NCBI RefSeq assembly: GCF_014649035.1
Contig: NZ_BMSG01000010.1
Location: 1 to 64,000 of the forward strand
From: Streptomyces sindenensis
GTDB lineage: Bacteria > Actinomycetota > Actinomycetes > Streptomycetales > Streptomycetaceae
Direction of reading: 5' to 3'
DNA length: 64,000 nucleotides
The translations under genes were made by a program, and so were the position numbers. Of this stretch, positions 1 through 9,767 are shown piece by piece (within the stretch, counting starts at the first letter, position 1; the number at the start of each line of letters is the position of its first letter). The notes beneath the pieces are model-generated. The model saw only the letters and a list, made by a program, of their open reading frames with translations. It ran no database searches and was not told the origin of the DNA.

Positions 1-138
1 GCATGACGTCAATCGCCAAAGCTGTCCTCACACTGGAGCGGCAACGCTGAAGAAGCTCAGTAGTCGCCGAGACGTGGAGCAGGGGCGCGCGGGTGGTCCG
101 GTTGGGGCGGGCTCGCGCGTTCTGCGTATCCTCGGGGC

Positions 139-714
139 GTGCTTCTCTCAGACAAGGACATCCGGGCCGAGATCGACGCCGGGCGAGTCCGTATCGATCC
201 GTACGACCCTTCGATGGTGCAACCGTCGAGCATCGACGTGCGGCTGGACCGCTACTTCCGGGTGTTCGAGAACCACCGGTACCCGCACATCGATCCGGCC
301 GTGGAACAGTCGGATCTGACGCGGACCGTCGAGCCCGAGGGCGATGAGGCGTTCATCCTCCACCCCGGCGAGTTCGTGCTGGCGTCCACGTACGAGGTCA
401 TCTCGCTCCCCGACGATCTGGCCTCGCGGCTGGAGGGCAAGAGCTCCCTCGGCCGGCTCGGTCTGGTGACGCACTCGACGGCCGGGTTCATCGACCCCGG
501 GTTCTCCGGGCATGTGACCCTGGAGCTGTCGAACCTCGCTACGCTGCCGATAAAGCTGTGGCCGGGGATGAAGATCGGGCAGCTGTGCCTGTTCAAGCTG
601 AGCTCGTCCGCCGAGTTCCCCTACGGCTCCGAGCGGTACGGGTCGCGGTACCAGGGGCAGCGGGGGCCGACGGCCTCGCGGTCCTTCCAGAACTTCCATC
701 GGACCCAGGTGTGA
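139..714 (+). CDS. dcd: dCTP deaminase
   Basis: Deaminates dCTP to dUTP in the cytosol, supplying the precursor for dTMP. The 191-residue length and layout fit the Dcd/dUTPase trimer family: QPSSIDVRL at residues 28-36, [11 protein letters not shown] near 99-109, [11 protein letters not shown] at 112-122, and a TLEL stretch with the likely catalytic Glu near 129. It starts with GTG. The next gene begins 6 bases after the stop, so the two are probably cotranscribed. Some family members also hydrolyse dUTP; I cannot tell which type this is. Nothing recognisable lies in bases 1-138 upstream. Confidence 0.95.
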   Translation: MLLSDKDIRAEIDAGRVRIDPYDPSMVQPSSIDVRLDRYFRVFENHRYPHIDPAVEQSDLTRTVEPEGDEAFILHPGEFVLASTYEVISLPDDLASRLEGKSSLGRLGLVTHSTAGFIDPGFSGHVTLELSNLATLPIKLWPGMKIGQLCLFKLSSSAEFPYGSERYGSRYQGQRGPTASRSFQNFHRTQV

Positions 715-720
715 TCGACC

Positions 721-1221
721 ATGGCTGCTGACGTGCGGGAAAACCTCACCTACGAGGGCTTCGGGCGAGCCGTGCGCGAGCTCGCCCAGGCCGTTGCCGA
801 TGACGGGTACGAGCCCGATGTGGTGCTGAGCATCGCTCGCGGTGGCGTGTTCGTCGCCGGTGGGCTCGCCTACGCCCTGGACTGCAAGAACATCCACCTC
901 GTCAACGTGGAGTTCTACACCGGGGTCGGCACCACCCTGGAGATGCCCGTCATGCTGGCGCCCGTCCCCAACGCGATCGACTTCTCCGACAAGAAGGTTC
1001 TGATCGCTGACGATGTCGCCGACACGGGCAAGACGCTCAAGCTCGTCCATGACTTCTGTGTCGACCATGTCGCCGAAGTCCGCAGCGCCGTCATCTACGA
1101 GAAGTCCCACTCCCTCGTGAAGTGCGAGTACGTGTGGAAGAAGACCGACCAGTGGATCAACTTCCCCTGGTCGGTCGAGAAGCCCGTCGTTCGGCGGGAC
1201 GGGCAGGTTCTCGACGCGTAG
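721..1221 (+). CDS. Phosphoribosyltransferase (Hpt/Gpt-like)
   Basis: Type I phosphoribosyltransferase fold of 166 residues. The PRPP-binding loop VLIADDVADTGKT is at residues 93-105, and an SIARGG turn near 37-42 is typical of purine-base phosphoribosyltransferases. It probably acts in purine salvage, transferring ribose 5-phosphate from PRPP to a base such as xanthine or guanine; the substrate is inferred from family resemblance. It follows dcd after 6 bases, forming a small nucleotide-metabolism unit, and is closed by a strong hairpin. Confidence 0.8.
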   Translation: MAADVRENLTYEGFGRAVRELAQAVADDGYEPDVVLSIARGGVFVAGGLAYALDCKNIHLVNVEFYTGVGTTLEMPVMLAPVPNAIDFSDKKVLIADDVADTGKTLKLVHDFCVDHVAEVRSAVIYEKSHSLVKCEYVWKKTDQWINFPWSVEKPVVRRDGQVLDA

Positions 1222-1242
1222 GGCCCGCCAGGGCCTGTGCGG

Positions 1243-1276
1243 AAGGCCCCGGGACGCGGAAGCGTCCCGGGGCCTT
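1243..1276. terminator. Bidirectional terminator hairpin
   Basis: Perfect 15-bp stem (1243-1257 with 1262-1276) and a GGAA loop between the convergent phosphoribosyltransferase and Yip1-type genes. The stem ends in AA/TT, which suits termination from both sides. Confidence 0.8.
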
Positions 1277-1292
1277 CTTGCGCGTCACTCGC

Positions 1293-2246
1293 TCAGATCG
1301 TGCCCAGCTTGATGATCGACAGCAGCGCGATCAGCTGGATCGCCGACGCCCCCAGCGCCTTCGGCCACGGCAGGTCGTGCGACTTGCTCACCATCGACGT
1401 GAACAGCGCGCCCGCCGCCAGCCAGGTCAGCCAGCCCACGATCTGGACCAGGGAGTTCTCGCCGCCCAGGAAGAGGGCGAAGAGCAGGCGCGGCGCGTCC
1501 GTCATCGACATGATCAGCATCGACAGGCCCACCGTCGGCTGCCACGAGCCGGTGCCGCCGAGCTGGCGGGCCAGGGTGTGGGTCACCGCGCCGAGGACCA
1601 GGCCGCCGATGACGAAGCCGACGCCGGTGAACAGGACGTACGGGATGGCCGTCGAGATCGTCGCGTTGATCGCTTCTTCGCGCGCCTGGTCGAAGCCGAA
1701 GAGCGCGAGCAGGCCGTAGAGGAACGTGACGACCAGCGCCGGGCCCCAGACCGGGTAGTCCCGCATCTGCCAGAACGTCGGCCCCGGGCGCATCACGATG
1801 CCGCTCAGCAGCTCCTTCCAGCGCAGCCGCGGGCCCGCCGGCTGGGCGGGGGCGGCACCGGCGCGGTAGGTGTTGCCGTCGCCGTACGGGTCCTCGTCGA
1901 CGCGGAACGCCTGCGTGTGGCCCGGGTTGTTCGCGTACGGGTCGTGGGGTGCGGGGGCCGTGTACGGGTCGCCGAAGTACTCCGGTTCGCCGTGGCCGCC
2001 ACCTCCTCCGTGGCCGTGATGGCCGCCGTGGCCCTGGGGGGCGTAGCCGCCCGCGTTGTACGGGGCGCCCTGCGGCGGACCGTACGGCGGTGGGGCCGCG
2101 CCGTTGCCCGGGCCTCCTGCCGTCGGCCACGGCTGAGCACCGTACGGCGGCTGCGGTGCCTGCCCTCCGTACGGCTGCTGCCGCTGCTGCTGCGGTTGTT
2201 GCGGGGTGCGGTTGTCCCGGCCGCGTCCGATCCTGAATCCAGCCAC
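1293..2246 (-). CDS. Yip1-domain integral membrane protein
   Basis: About 317 residues. The first half is low complexity, rich in Gln, Pro, Gly and Tyr, and soluble. The second half is hydrophobic with roughly five membrane segments and the GPTFWQMRDYPVWGPAL entry typical of bacterial Yip1-domain proteins. The GTG at 2246 (start VAGFRIGRG) is preferred over an upstream ATG at 2306 because the added residues are only Pro/Arg-rich and look like translated leader. Function is unknown; a membrane scaffold or transport role is only a guess. It converges on the phosphoribosyltransferase. Confidence 0.75.
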   Translation of the reverse strand: MAGFRIGRGRDNRTPQQPQQQRQQPYGGQAPQPPYGAQPWPTAGGPGNGAAPPPYGPPQGAPYNAGGYAPQGHGGHHGHGGGGGHGEPEYFGDPYTAPAPHDPYANNPGHTQAFRVDEDPYGDGNTYRAGAAPAQPAGPRLRWKELLSGIVMRPGPTFWQMRDYPVWGPALVVTFLYGLLALFGFDQAREEAINATISTAIPYVLFTGVGFVIGGLVLGAVTHTLARQLGGTGSWQPTVGLSMLIMSMTDAPRLLFALFLGGENSLVQIVGWLTWLAAGALFTSMVSKSHDLPWPKALGASAIQLIALLSIIKLGTI

Positions 2247-2363
2247 CCGTCGAACGTACCTGGTCCCCGGGGGCGGGGTGCGGGGGCCGGGGGGGCAGGG
2301 GGCCATTGCGGCCGAGCTGTGACATCCCCTAGGGGCCGCACCCAGGGCCCCCGGAGGGGGAGT

Positions 2364-3596
2364 TCAGGGGAGGAACAGCGCCGTGGAGAAGGTGACGAGG
2401 GGCCGGTCCGTGGTACCCGCCGGGTAGAGCGCGACCAGGTCCTGACGCTCGCCGCGGTACGTCCGCACCACCGTGTCCGGCTTCTTGTCGCCGTCGTAGT
2501 CGCCGTGGTTCAGGAGGGTGGTGCGGGTGGCGCCCGTCGTCTTCAGCGGTGCGGTGGGGAGGTCCTCCGCGGCGAACGCGTACGCGCTGCCGGGGCCTGC
2601 CGGGCCCTTCGCGGAGCCGAGGAGCAGGGTGCCCTTGCCCGCCTGGCCGGGGGCGTGCGGGCGGGCGGCGGCGACGAGGTCGTCGTAACCGTCGCCGTCG
2701 GTGTCGGACCGGGGCTCGGGTGCGTAGAGGTACGGGCCGCCGTCGGGCAGCAGTTCCGCGCTGCGCGGGGCTCCGGCGCGGGTGAAGGGGCCGTGCAGGA
2801 AGGTGACCTGGCCGGCGCTGGCGGTGACCGCGAGGTCGGCTTTCCGGTCGCCGTCGAAGTCGCCGCAGACCGGCTGCTCGGGCCACTCGTTGCCGAACCG
2901 GGCCTGCTGCGGGATGCGCAGGGTGACCGCCTTGCCCGTCAGGCCCCGCGGGGAGCCGAAGAGGATCTGGAGCGGTACGGGCGGGGCGCCGATGCCGTTG
3001 TACGGGGGGTCGGTCGAGACGATCAGGTCGGTGAAGCCGTCCCGGTCCAGGTCGCAGGCGGCCTCGGAGTCGAACGCGGCGGGCAGGGTGTCGCCGGACT
3101 TCGCCGCGTTGGCCCGGGCGCTCAGCAGCTGCCGGGTGGCCGGGTCCAGGGGGCGGTCGCGGTTCTCGGAGCCGTACACGATGCCGATGCCCGCGTCGTC
3201 GCCGTGGCGGTTCTCGGGGACCTTCACCAGGTCGTCGATGACCAGGTCGCGGTGGCCGTCGCCGTTGAAGTCGTACGGGACGCGGCTGCCGGTGCCGCGG
3301 GGGACGGGGGCGCTCGCCGTCTCCGCCCGGGTCCGTGCCTGTGCGGGGGGCGGGGTGTCGCCGTTCTTTCCGTCGGACGCGGAGGACGGGCCCGTACATG
3401 CCGCGAGTGCCAGCAGCAGGGCCGTACAGCCCACGGCGAGGGAGGCGCTCACCCTGCGGGTGACCGCCGCCTGCGGGTGCTCGGTGCGGGTGCGTGGGCG
3501 CACGGGGGCCTCGTTCGGTGTTCGGGGCTGCGGCTGCCTCCCCGCGTCCGTGCCGGGGAGGTGTTCCGGGGGCCCTGGCGGGCTTCTCCGGGGCAC
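2364..3596 (-). CDS. FG-GAP/VCBS repeat lipoprotein
   Basis: Secreted lipoprotein, 410 residues from the ATG at 3596 or 379 from a GTG at 3503; both have acceptable ribosome sites. After a basic region and a hydrophobic stretch comes the lipobox LALAAC, so the mature protein should be anchored at the outer face of the membrane. Five calcium-binding loops of the D-x-D/N-x-D-G-x-x-D type are visible: DFNGDGHRD, DLDRDGFTD, DFDGDRKAD, DTDGDGYDD and DYDGDKKPD. Together they predict an integrin-alpha-like beta-propeller. Ligand unknown. It stands alone, with terminator hairpins on the side of the next gene. Confidence 0.8.
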   Translation of the reverse strand: MPRRSPPGPPEHLPGTDAGRQPQPRTPNEAPVRPRTRTEHPQAAVTRRVSASLAVGCTALLLALAACTGPSSASDGKNGDTPPPAQARTRAETASAPVPRGTGSRVPYDFNGDGHRDLVIDDLVKVPENRHGDDAGIGIVYGSENRDRPLDPATRQLLSARANAAKSGDTLPAAFDSEAACDLDRDGFTDLIVSTDPPYNGIGAPPVPLQILFGSPRGLTGKAVTLRIPQQARFGNEWPEQPVCGDFDGDRKADLAVTASAGQVTFLHGPFTRAGAPRSAELLPDGGPYLYAPEPRSDTDGDGYDDLVAAARPHAPGQAGKGTLLLGSAKGPAGPGSAYAFAAEDLPTAPLKTTGATRTTLLNHGDYDGDKKPDTVVRTYRGERQDLVALYPAGTTDRPLVTFSTALFLP

Positions 3597-3690
3597 ATGA
3601 TGCTCCAGTTACGTCGTCGCGTACATGTCCGAGTTCACAGTTCCTCTGCGGCGGTCGTCACGTCGTCCCGGGTCGCCGGGGCCCGGCACA

Positions 3691-3739
3691 CGAAGAAGCG
3701 GCCGGTCCTGCCCCCGAGGCAGGTCCGGCCGCTTCTTCG
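3691..3739. terminator. Terminator hairpin
   Basis: Perfect 15-bp outer stem (3691-3705 with 3725-3739) plus an inner stem CCTGC/GCAGG. It lies just past the stop of the iron-sulfur oxidoreductase gene on the minus strand and probably ends that transcript. Confidence 0.7.
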
Positions 3740-3754
3740 CGCTGATGCGTTACG

Positions 3755-6022
3755 TCACTTTGCCGGTTCCGGCTCCGGTGCGTCCACCGGCTCCGCCTCG
3801 CCGGTCGGGTCGATGGGCGTCTTCACGGACTCCAGCAGGAGCTGCGAGACGTCCACGACCTGGATGGACTCCTTGGCCTGGCCGTCGTTCTTCTTGCCGT
3901 TGACCGAGTCGGTGAGCATGACGAGGCAGAACGGGCAGGCGGTGGAGACGATGTCCGGGTTGAGTGCGAGGGCTTCGTCGACGCGCTCGGTGTTGATGCG
4001 CTTGCCGATCCGCTCCTCCATCCACATCCGGGCGCCGCCGGCGCCGCAGCAGAAGCCGCGTTCCTTGTGGCGGTGCATCTCCTCGTTCCGCAGGCCCGGG
4101 ACCTTCGCGATGATCTCGCGCGGCGGGGTGTAGATCTTGTTGTGCCGGCCCAGGTAGCACGGGTCGTGGTACGTGATCAGGCCCTCGACCGGGGTCACCG
4201 GGATCAGCTTGCCCTCGTCGATGAGGTGCTGGAGCAGCTGGGTGTGGTGGATGACCTCGTACTCGCCGCCGAGCTGCGGGTACTCGTTGGCGATCGTGTT
4301 GAAGCAGTGCGGGCAGGTCGCAACGATCTTCTTCGACGCCTTGGGCTTCTTCGTCTCCGGGTCGTCGTCGTCTTCGCCGTACGCCATGTTCAGCATGGCC
4401 ACGTTCTCCTGGCCGAGCTGCTGGAACAGCGGCTCGTTGCCCAGGCGGCGGGCGGAGTCACCGGTGCACTTCTCGTCGCCGCCCATGATCGCGAACTTGA
4501 CGCCCGCCATGTGCAGCAGCTCCGCGAAGGCCTTGGTGGTCTTCTTGGCCCGGTCCTCCAGGGCGCCCGCGCAGCCGACCCAGTACAGGTAGTCGACCTC
4601 GGTGAGGTCCTCGACGTCCTTGCCGACGATCGGGACCTCGAAGTCGACCTCCTTGGTCCACTCGACGCGGGCCTTCTTGGCCAGGCCCCAGGGGTTGCCC
4701 TTCTTCTCCAGGTTCTTGAGCATCGTGCCCGCCTCGGACGGGAACGCGGACTCGATCATCACCTGGTAGCGGCGCATGTCGACGATGTGGTCGATGTGCT
4801 CGATGTCGACCGGGCACTGCTCGACGCAGGCGCCGCAGGTGGTGCAGGACCACAGGACGTCCGGGTCGATGACCCCGTTCTCCTCGGCGGTGCCGATCAG
4901 CGGGCGCTCGGCCTCGGCGAGGGCGGCCGCGGGAACGTCCTTGAGCTGCTCCTCGGTCGCCTTCTCCTCGCCCTCCATGGTCTTGCCGCCGCCGGCCAGC
5001 AGGTAGGGGGCCTTGGCGTGCGCGTGGTCGCGCAGCGACATGATCAGGAGCTTCGGCGAGAGGGGCTTGCCGGTGTTCCAGGCGGGGCACTGCGACTGGC
5101 AGCGGCCGCACTCGGTGCAGGTGGAGAAGTCGAGGATGCCCTTCCAGGAGAACTGCTCGACCTGGGAGACACCGAAGACCGCGTCCTCGGCCGGGTCCTC
5201 CCAGTCGATCTCCTTGCCCGCCGTCGTCATCGGCTGGAGCGCGCCGAGCGCGACCTCGCCGTCGGCGTTCCGCTTGAACCAGATGTTCGGGAAGCCGAGG
5301 AAGCGGTGCCAGGCGACACCCATGTTGGTGTTGAGCGAGACCGTGATCATCCAGATCAGCGAGGTGCCGATCTTGATCATCGCGGTGAAGTAGATGAGCG
5401 TCTGGAGGGTGCTGAGGCTCAGCCCCTTGAAGGCGAGCACCAGCGGGTACGACACGAAGTACGCGGCGTCGTAGCTCTCGACGTGGTGGATCGCGCCCTC
5501 GAGGCCGCGCAGTACCAGGATCGCGAGGCCGATGGTCAGGATGATGTACTCGACGAAGTACGCCTGCCAGGCCTTCGAACCCGCGAAGCGCGACTTGCGG
5601 CCGGCCCGGGAGGGCAGGTTCGCCAGCCGGATCACCATCAGGGCCACGATGCCCACGACCGTCATCAGGCCGATGAACTCGATGTACATCTCGAACGGCA
5701 GGAACGTGCCGACGATCGGCAGCACCCAGTCGGCCTGGAAGAGCTGGCCGTACGCCTGGAGCAGGGTGGGCGGCAGCGTCAGGAAGCCGATCGCGACGAA
5801 CCAGTGGGCGAAGCCGACGATGCCCCAACGGTTCATCCGGGTGTGGCCCAGGAACTCCTTGACCAGCGTGATCGTGCGGGCCTTGGGGTCGTCGGTGCGG
5901 CTGCCTGCTGGTACCGGCTGGCCCAGACGGACGAAGCGGTAGATCTGCGCGACGGCTCGGCAGATGAGCGCAACGCCGACGACCGTCAGCACCAGCGACA
6001 CGATGATCGCGGCGAGTTGCAT
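3755..6022 (-). CDS. Membrane (Fe-S)-binding heterodisulfide reductase-like oxidoreductase
   Basis: A 755-residue fusion. The N-terminal ~230 residues hold about six membrane helices resembling a haem-bearing gamma subunit. Two ferredoxin-type 4Fe-4S motifs follow: CTECGRCQSQCP (C302-C312) and CTTCGACVEQCP (C393-C403). The C-terminal half carries CCG-domain cysteine motifs (WVGCAG, TCPHCFN, HDPCYLG, CCGAGG, CPFC). This is the actinobacterial GlpC/HdrD-type oxidoreductase family. It probably passes electrons between a cytosolic thiol or dehydrogenase partner and the quinone pool; the true partner is unknown. Acidic, Pro-rich tail. Monocistronic by context. Confidence 0.85.
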   Translation of the reverse strand: MQLAAIIVSLVLTVVGVALICRAVAQIYRFVRLGQPVPAGSRTDDPKARTITLVKEFLGHTRMNRWGIVGFAHWFVAIGFLTLPPTLLQAYGQLFQADWVLPIVGTFLPFEMYIEFIGLMTVVGIVALMVIRLANLPSRAGRKSRFAGSKAWQAYFVEYIILTIGLAILVLRGLEGAIHHVESYDAAYFVSYPLVLAFKGLSLSTLQTLIYFTAMIKIGTSLIWMITVSLNTNMGVAWHRFLGFPNIWFKRNADGEVALGALQPMTTAGKEIDWEDPAEDAVFGVSQVEQFSWKGILDFSTCTECGRCQSQCPAWNTGKPLSPKLLIMSLRDHAHAKAPYLLAGGGKTMEGEEKATEEQLKDVPAAALAEAERPLIGTAEENGVIDPDVLWSCTTCGACVEQCPVDIEHIDHIVDMRRYQVMIESAFPSEAGTMLKNLEKKGNPWGLAKKARVEWTKEVDFEVPIVGKDVEDLTEVDYLYWVGCAGALEDRAKKTTKAFAELLHMAGVKFAIMGGDEKCTGDSARRLGNEPLFQQLGQENVAMLNMAYGEDDDDPETKKPKASKKIVATCPHCFNTIANEYPQLGGEYEVIHHTQLLQHLIDEGKLIPVTPVEGLITYHDPCYLGRHNKIYTPPREIIAKVPGLRNEEMHRHKERGFCCGAGGARMWMEERIGKRINTERVDEALALNPDIVSTACPFCLVMLTDSVNGKKNDGQAKESIQVVDVSQLLLESVKTPIDPTGEAEPVDAPEPEPAK

Positions 6023-6134
6023 GAGTGGGGCTCCTCGGGCCTGCGAGAGCGGGATCCAGTTGGTTACGTGATGACGTGATACTGCCCGCTACTACTAAGC
6101 AGTAACTTAATCAGTCTGTGCTGACACTATCCAC

Positions 6135-6896
6135 TTAGTCCACCCTTCTGCAGACGGGCGGGCGGTGATCTGCGTCGCTCAGGTGTGCCTTGGTCCGGCG
6201 GGCCTTCCGGAGCCGGTCCCGCAGGGGATCGCGGGCGGCTTCGGTGAGGATCGCCAGGTTGAGCACCACTCCATGGTGCTCTGCGTAGTGCTGGTCCAGC
6301 AGGGCGGGGTCGTCCCACGGCATGCCGGAGCGGGCGCGCACCTGTGCCAGACCGGTCAGGCCGGGCCGCAGTTCCTGCCGCCACCGCTGGGCGCCGGGCC
6401 CGGACGCCCGGGGGTCGCGCGGGGCCAGGGGGGCGGGGCCGACCAGGGCGAGGTCGCCGCGGACGACGTGCGGCAGCCGCGAGAACAGGTCCAGGCGGAG
6501 TCTTCGGGTGCGCAGGGTGCGCAGCTCGAAGACCCGTCCGCCCAGGCCCGCCCGGGGGCGGCTGCTCCAGGCGCCGCCCGGGGTGCGCCGCGCGGTCAGG
6601 GCGAGCGCGGCCACGGCGACGGCCGGGTAGGTCAGGACGAGCAGCGCCCCGCCGAGCGCCAGGTCCAGGGCGCGTTCGGCCGTCGTGCGGGGGAGGGCGC
6701 GGTCCGCGAGCCGCCGCACCCGGTCGGTGGCGCCCGCCAGGCGCGCGGCGGGGCGGGAGGGGAAGTGGCCCCGCGCGGTGCCGGACACGGTCGCGTACGC
6801 GGGTGGGGGCGGCCCCCCTGTGCCTCCCGCCCGGCTTGCCGTCCGCAGGTTCTCCCGTCTCGCCTGCCGTACGTGTCGCTTCCTCGCGTCCTGCAT
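6135..6896 (-). CDS. Bacterial sugar transferase-like protein
   Basis: 253 residues resembling the C-terminal catalytic part of WcaJ/WbaP-type polyprenyl-phosphate sugar-1-phosphate transferases. Visible are one membrane helix (about 84-102), GGRVFELRTLRT in place of the usual KFRTM block, RLPHVVRGDLALVGPAPL in place of DELPQL...MSLVGPRP, and LRPGLTGLAQV. Several canonical residues, including the DELPQ acidic pair, are changed, so activity is uncertain. The N-terminal 80 residues are Arg/Gly/Pro-rich and variable. No polysaccharide genes adjoin it. Confidence 0.6.
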   Translation of the reverse strand: MQDARKRHVRQARRENLRTASRAGGTGGPPPPAYATVSGTARGHFPSRPAARLAGATDRVRRLADRALPRTTAERALDLALGGALLVLTYPAVAVAALALTARRTPGGAWSSRPRAGLGGRVFELRTLRTRRLRLDLFSRLPHVVRGDLALVGPAPLAPRDPRASGPGAQRWRQELRPGLTGLAQVRARSGMPWDDPALLDQHYAEHHGVVLNLAILTEAARDPLRDRLRKARRTKAHLSDADHRPPVCRRVD

Positions 6897-7073
6897 CGCG
6901 CCTGCCCGGGGTTCGAGGTTCGATGGGGCAATTCGTGACAGAACGATCCCACGGTGGGACGGTGGGCCGGGTGGTGCGCGAGGGGTGTGGCGTGCGCCGG
7001 TGCGGTGGTGTGGCGGGCGGACCGGCGCGTATCAGCGCGGATAAGGTCTGCGTAAGCTCCTGGTAGCACTTAA

Positions 7074-7094
7074 GTTGAGTGCATCCGACTCAGC
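7074..7094. promoter_or_regulatory. HspR operator (HAIR), dnaK distal site
   Basis: GTTGAGT-N7-ACTCAGC, one base per arm away from the HAIR consensus CTTGAGT-N7-ACTCAAG. It lies about 75 bases before dnaK. The hspR gene closing the operon encodes the expected repressor. Confidence 0.8.
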
Positions 7095-7125
7095 TCTGTT
7101 GACTCATGGGCCGGCGTCGTGCATG

Positions 7126-7146
7126 GTTGAGTCAGATCCACTCAAG
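7126..7146. promoter_or_regulatory. HspR operator (HAIR), dnaK proximal site
   Basis: GTTGAGT-N7-ACTCAAG, a near-perfect HAIR element ending about 20 bases before the dnaK ATG. With the upstream copy it makes a two-operator promoter. A TTGACT at 7099-7104 between the two sites may be the -35 box. Confidence 0.85.
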
Positions 7147-7167
7147 TAATCCGTTGGAGGAATTGAA

Positions 7168-9021
7168 ATGGCACGTGCGGTCGGCATCGACCTGGGCACG
7201 ACTAACTCCGTCGTCAGCGTTCTCGAAGGCGGCGAGCCCACCGTCATCACCAACGCCGAAGGCGCCAGGACCACGCCGTCCGTCGTCGCCTTCGCCAAGA
7301 ACGGCGAGGTGCTCGTCGGCGAGGTCGCCAAGCGCCAGGCGGTCACCAACGTCGACAGGACCATCCGCTCCGTCAAGCGCCACATGGGCACGGACTGGAA
7401 GATCGACCTCGACGGCAAGAGCTTCAACCCGCAGCAGATGAGCGCCTTCATCCTGCAGAAGCTGAAGCGTGACGCCGAGTCCTACCTGGGCGAGAAGGTG
7501 ACCGACGCGGTCATCACCGTCCCGGCGTACTTCAACGACTCGGAGCGCCAGGCGACGAAGGAGGCCGGTGAGATCGCGGGCCTGAACGTCCTGCGCATCG
7601 TCAACGAGCCGACCGCCGCCGCCCTGGCGTACGGCCTGGACAAGGACGACCAGACGATCCTCGTCTTCGACCTCGGTGGCGGCACCTTCGACGTGTCCCT
7701 CCTGGAGATCGGCGACGGCGTCGTCGAGGTGAAGGCCACCAACGGTGACAACCACCTCGGTGGTGACGACTGGGACCAGCGTGTCGTCGACTACCTGGTG
7801 AAGCAGTTCGCCAACGGGCACGGCGTGGACCTGTCCAAGGACAAGATGGCCCTCCAGCGCCTCCGCGAGGCCGCGGAGAAGGCGAAGATCGAGCTGTCTT
7901 CCTCGACCGAGACCACGATCAACCTGCCCTACATCACGGCGTCCGCCGAGGGCCCGCTGCACCTGGACGAGAAGCTCACGCGCTCGCAGTTCCAGCAGCT
8001 GACCGCGGACCTCCTGGACCGCTGCAAGACCCCGTTCCACAACGTCATCAAGGACGCGGGCATCCAGCTCTCCGAGATCGACCACGTCGTTCTCGTCGGT
8101 GGTTCCACCCGTATGCCCGCCGTCGCCGAGCTCGTCAAGGAGCTGACCGGCGGCCAGGAGGCCAACAAGGGTGTGAACCCGGACGAGGTCGTCGCCATCG
8201 GCGCCTCGCTCCAGGCCGGTGTCCTCAAGGGCGAGGTCAAGGACGTCCTGCTCCTCGACGTCACCCCGCTGTCCCTCGGCATCGAGACCAAGGGAGGGAT
8301 CATGACCAAGCTCATCGAGCGCAACACCACGATCCCGACCAAGCGTTCCGAGATCTTCACGACGGCCGAGGACAACCAGCCGTCCGTGCAGATCCAGGTC
8401 TACCAGGGCGAGCGCGAGATCGCGGCGTACAACAAGAAGCTCGGGATGTTCGAGCTGACCGGTCTGCCGCCGGCCCCGCGCGGTGTCCCGCAGATCGAGG
8501 TCGCCTTCGACATCGACGCCAACGGCATCATGCACGTCGCCGCCAAGGACCTCGGCACCGGCAAGGAGCAGAAGATGACCGTCACCGGCGGCTCCTCGCT
8601 GCCGAAGGACGAGGTCAACCGGATGCGCGAAGAGGCCGAGAAGTACGCGGAGGAGGACCACGCCCGCCGCGAGGCCGCCGAGTCGCGCAACCAGGGCGAG
8701 CAGCTCGTCTACCAGACGGAGAAGTTCCTCAAGGACAACGAGGACAAGGTCCCCGCCGACGTCAAGACGGAGGTGGAGACCGCGGTCGAGGAGCTGAAGG
8801 AGAAGCTCAAGGGCGAGGACACCGCCGAGATCCGTACGGCCACCGAGAAGGTCGCCGCCGTCTCCCAGAAGCTGGGCCAGGCGATGTACGCCAACGCCCA
8901 GGCCGAGGGTGCGGCCCCGGGCGCCGAGGCCCCGGGCGACGGCCAGGCCAAGGCCGACGACGACGTCGTCGACGCCGAGATCGTGGACGACGAGAAGGAC
9001 ACCAAGGGCGGTGCGGCGTGA
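7168..9021 (+). CDS. dnaK: Chaperone DnaK (Hsp70)
   Basis: ATP-dependent Hsp70 that binds unfolded proteins in the cytosol with DnaJ and GrpE. 617 residues. The nucleotide-binding domain opens with [11 protein letters not shown], and the phosphate motif [14 protein letters not shown] lies near 170. The substrate domain contains the [12 protein letters not shown] block, and the tail is acidic ([12 protein letters not shown]). The site GGAGG lies 9 bases before the ATG. First gene of dnaK-grpE-dnaJ-hspR, controlled by two HAIR operators, so heat induction by release of HspR is expected. Confidence 0.98.
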   Translation: MARAVGIDLGTTNSVVSVLEGGEPTVITNAEGARTTPSVVAFAKNGEVLVGEVAKRQAVTNVDRTIRSVKRHMGTDWKIDLDGKSFNPQQMSAFILQKLKRDAESYLGEKVTDAVITVPAYFNDSERQATKEAGEIAGLNVLRIVNEPTAAALAYGLDKDDQTILVFDLGGGTFDVSLLEIGDGVVEVKATNGDNHLGGDDWDQRVVDYLVKQFANGHGVDLSKDKMALQRLREAAEKAKIELSSSTETTINLPYITASAEGPLHLDEKLTRSQFQQLTADLLDRCKTPFHNVIKDAGIQLSEIDHVVLVGGSTRMPAVAELVKELTGGQEANKGVNPDEVVAIGASLQAGVLKGEVKDVLLLDVTPLSLGIETKGGIMTKLIERNTTIPTKRSEIFTTAEDNQPSVQIQVYQGEREIAAYNKKLGMFELTGLPPAPRGVPQIEVAFDIDANGIMHVAAKDLGTGKEQKMTVTGGSSLPKDEVNRMREEAEKYAEEDHARREAAESRNQGEQLVYQTEKFLKDNEDKVPADVKTEVETAVEELKEKLKGEDTAEIRTATEKVAAVSQKLGQAMYANAQAEGAAPGAEAPGDGQAKADDDVVDAEIVDDEKDTKGGAA

Positions 9022-9671
9022 CCGAGGAGACTCCGGGCTTCGAGGAGAAGCCCGACGTCCCCTCCGGCGCCACCCCTGATGACGCCGAGCCGAAGGCTGC
9101 CGACTCCTCCGAGGAGGAGGCGGCGGCCCCGGCCGGGGACACCGATGAGACCGTCGGTCTGACGGCGCAGCTGGACCAGGTCCGTACGGCGCTGAACGAG
9201 CGCACCGCAGACCTCCAGCGGCTCCAGGCCGAATACCAGAACTACCGCCGCCGCGTCGAGCGGGACCGGGTCACGGTCAAGGAGATCGCCGTCGCGAACC
9301 TCCTGTCCGAGCTCCTGCCCGTCCTCGACGACGTCGGCCGCGCGCGGGAACACGGCGAGCTGGTCGGCGGCTTCAAGTCGGTGGCCGAATCGATGGAGAC
9401 CGTCGTCGCGAAGCTGGGCCTCCAGCAGTTCGGCAAGGAGGGCGAGCCCTTCGACCCGACGATCCACGAGGCCCTGATGCACAGTTACGCGCCGGACGTC
9501 ACCGAGACGACCTGCGTGGCGATCCTTCAGCCGGGGTATCGCATCGGCGAGCGCACCATCCGCCCCGCGCGGGTTGCCGTCGCCGAGCCGCAGCCGGGCG
9601 CCACGCCCGCCGCGGCGAAGGAAGAGAAGAAGGCAGACGACGAGGAGAGCGGTGGCACCGAGGAGGTCTGA
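9018..9671 (+). CDS. grpE: Nucleotide exchange factor GrpE
   Basis: Releases ADP from DnaK. 217 residues: an acidic disordered N-terminus, a long helix ([21 protein letters not shown], beginning near residue 49), then the beta-wing domain with the family signature from [13 protein letters not shown] to [16 protein letters not shown]. The C-terminal tail is Lys/Glu-rich. Its GTG start overlaps the dnaK stop by 4 bases, indicating translational coupling. Confidence 0.95.
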   Translation: MTEETPGFEEKPDVPSGATPDDAEPKAADSSEEEAAAPAGDTDETVGLTAQLDQVRTALNERTADLQRLQAEYQNYRRRVERDRVTVKEIAVANLLSELLPVLDDVGRAREHGELVGGFKSVAESMETVVAKLGLQQFGKEGEPFDPTIHEALMHSYAPDVTETTCVAILQPGYRIGERTIRPARVAVAEPQPGATPAAAKEEKKADDEESGGTEEV

Positions 9672-9767
9672 CGGGAAGACGTCTGATCACCGCGGTGCAC
9701 ACCGACCGGCCCGGCGGCCGGCCCACGGGCCGGCCGCTCGGCCGATCGTCCGGAAGGAGGGACGTCG

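Noticed and set aside
1..138. tRNA gene upstream of dcd
   Set aside because: No cloverleaf arms or T-loop consensus could be found in these bases.
1122..4133. A continuous plus-strand frame of about 1000 codons
   Set aside because: It runs antisense to the Yip1-type and FG-GAP genes and is Arg/Ala/Gly-rich without domains; a high-GC shadow frame.
4067..6079. A 670-codon plus-strand frame
   Set aside because: Exactly antisense to the iron-sulfur oxidoreductase; composition is Leu/Val/Asp/Arg repeats with no recognisable fold.
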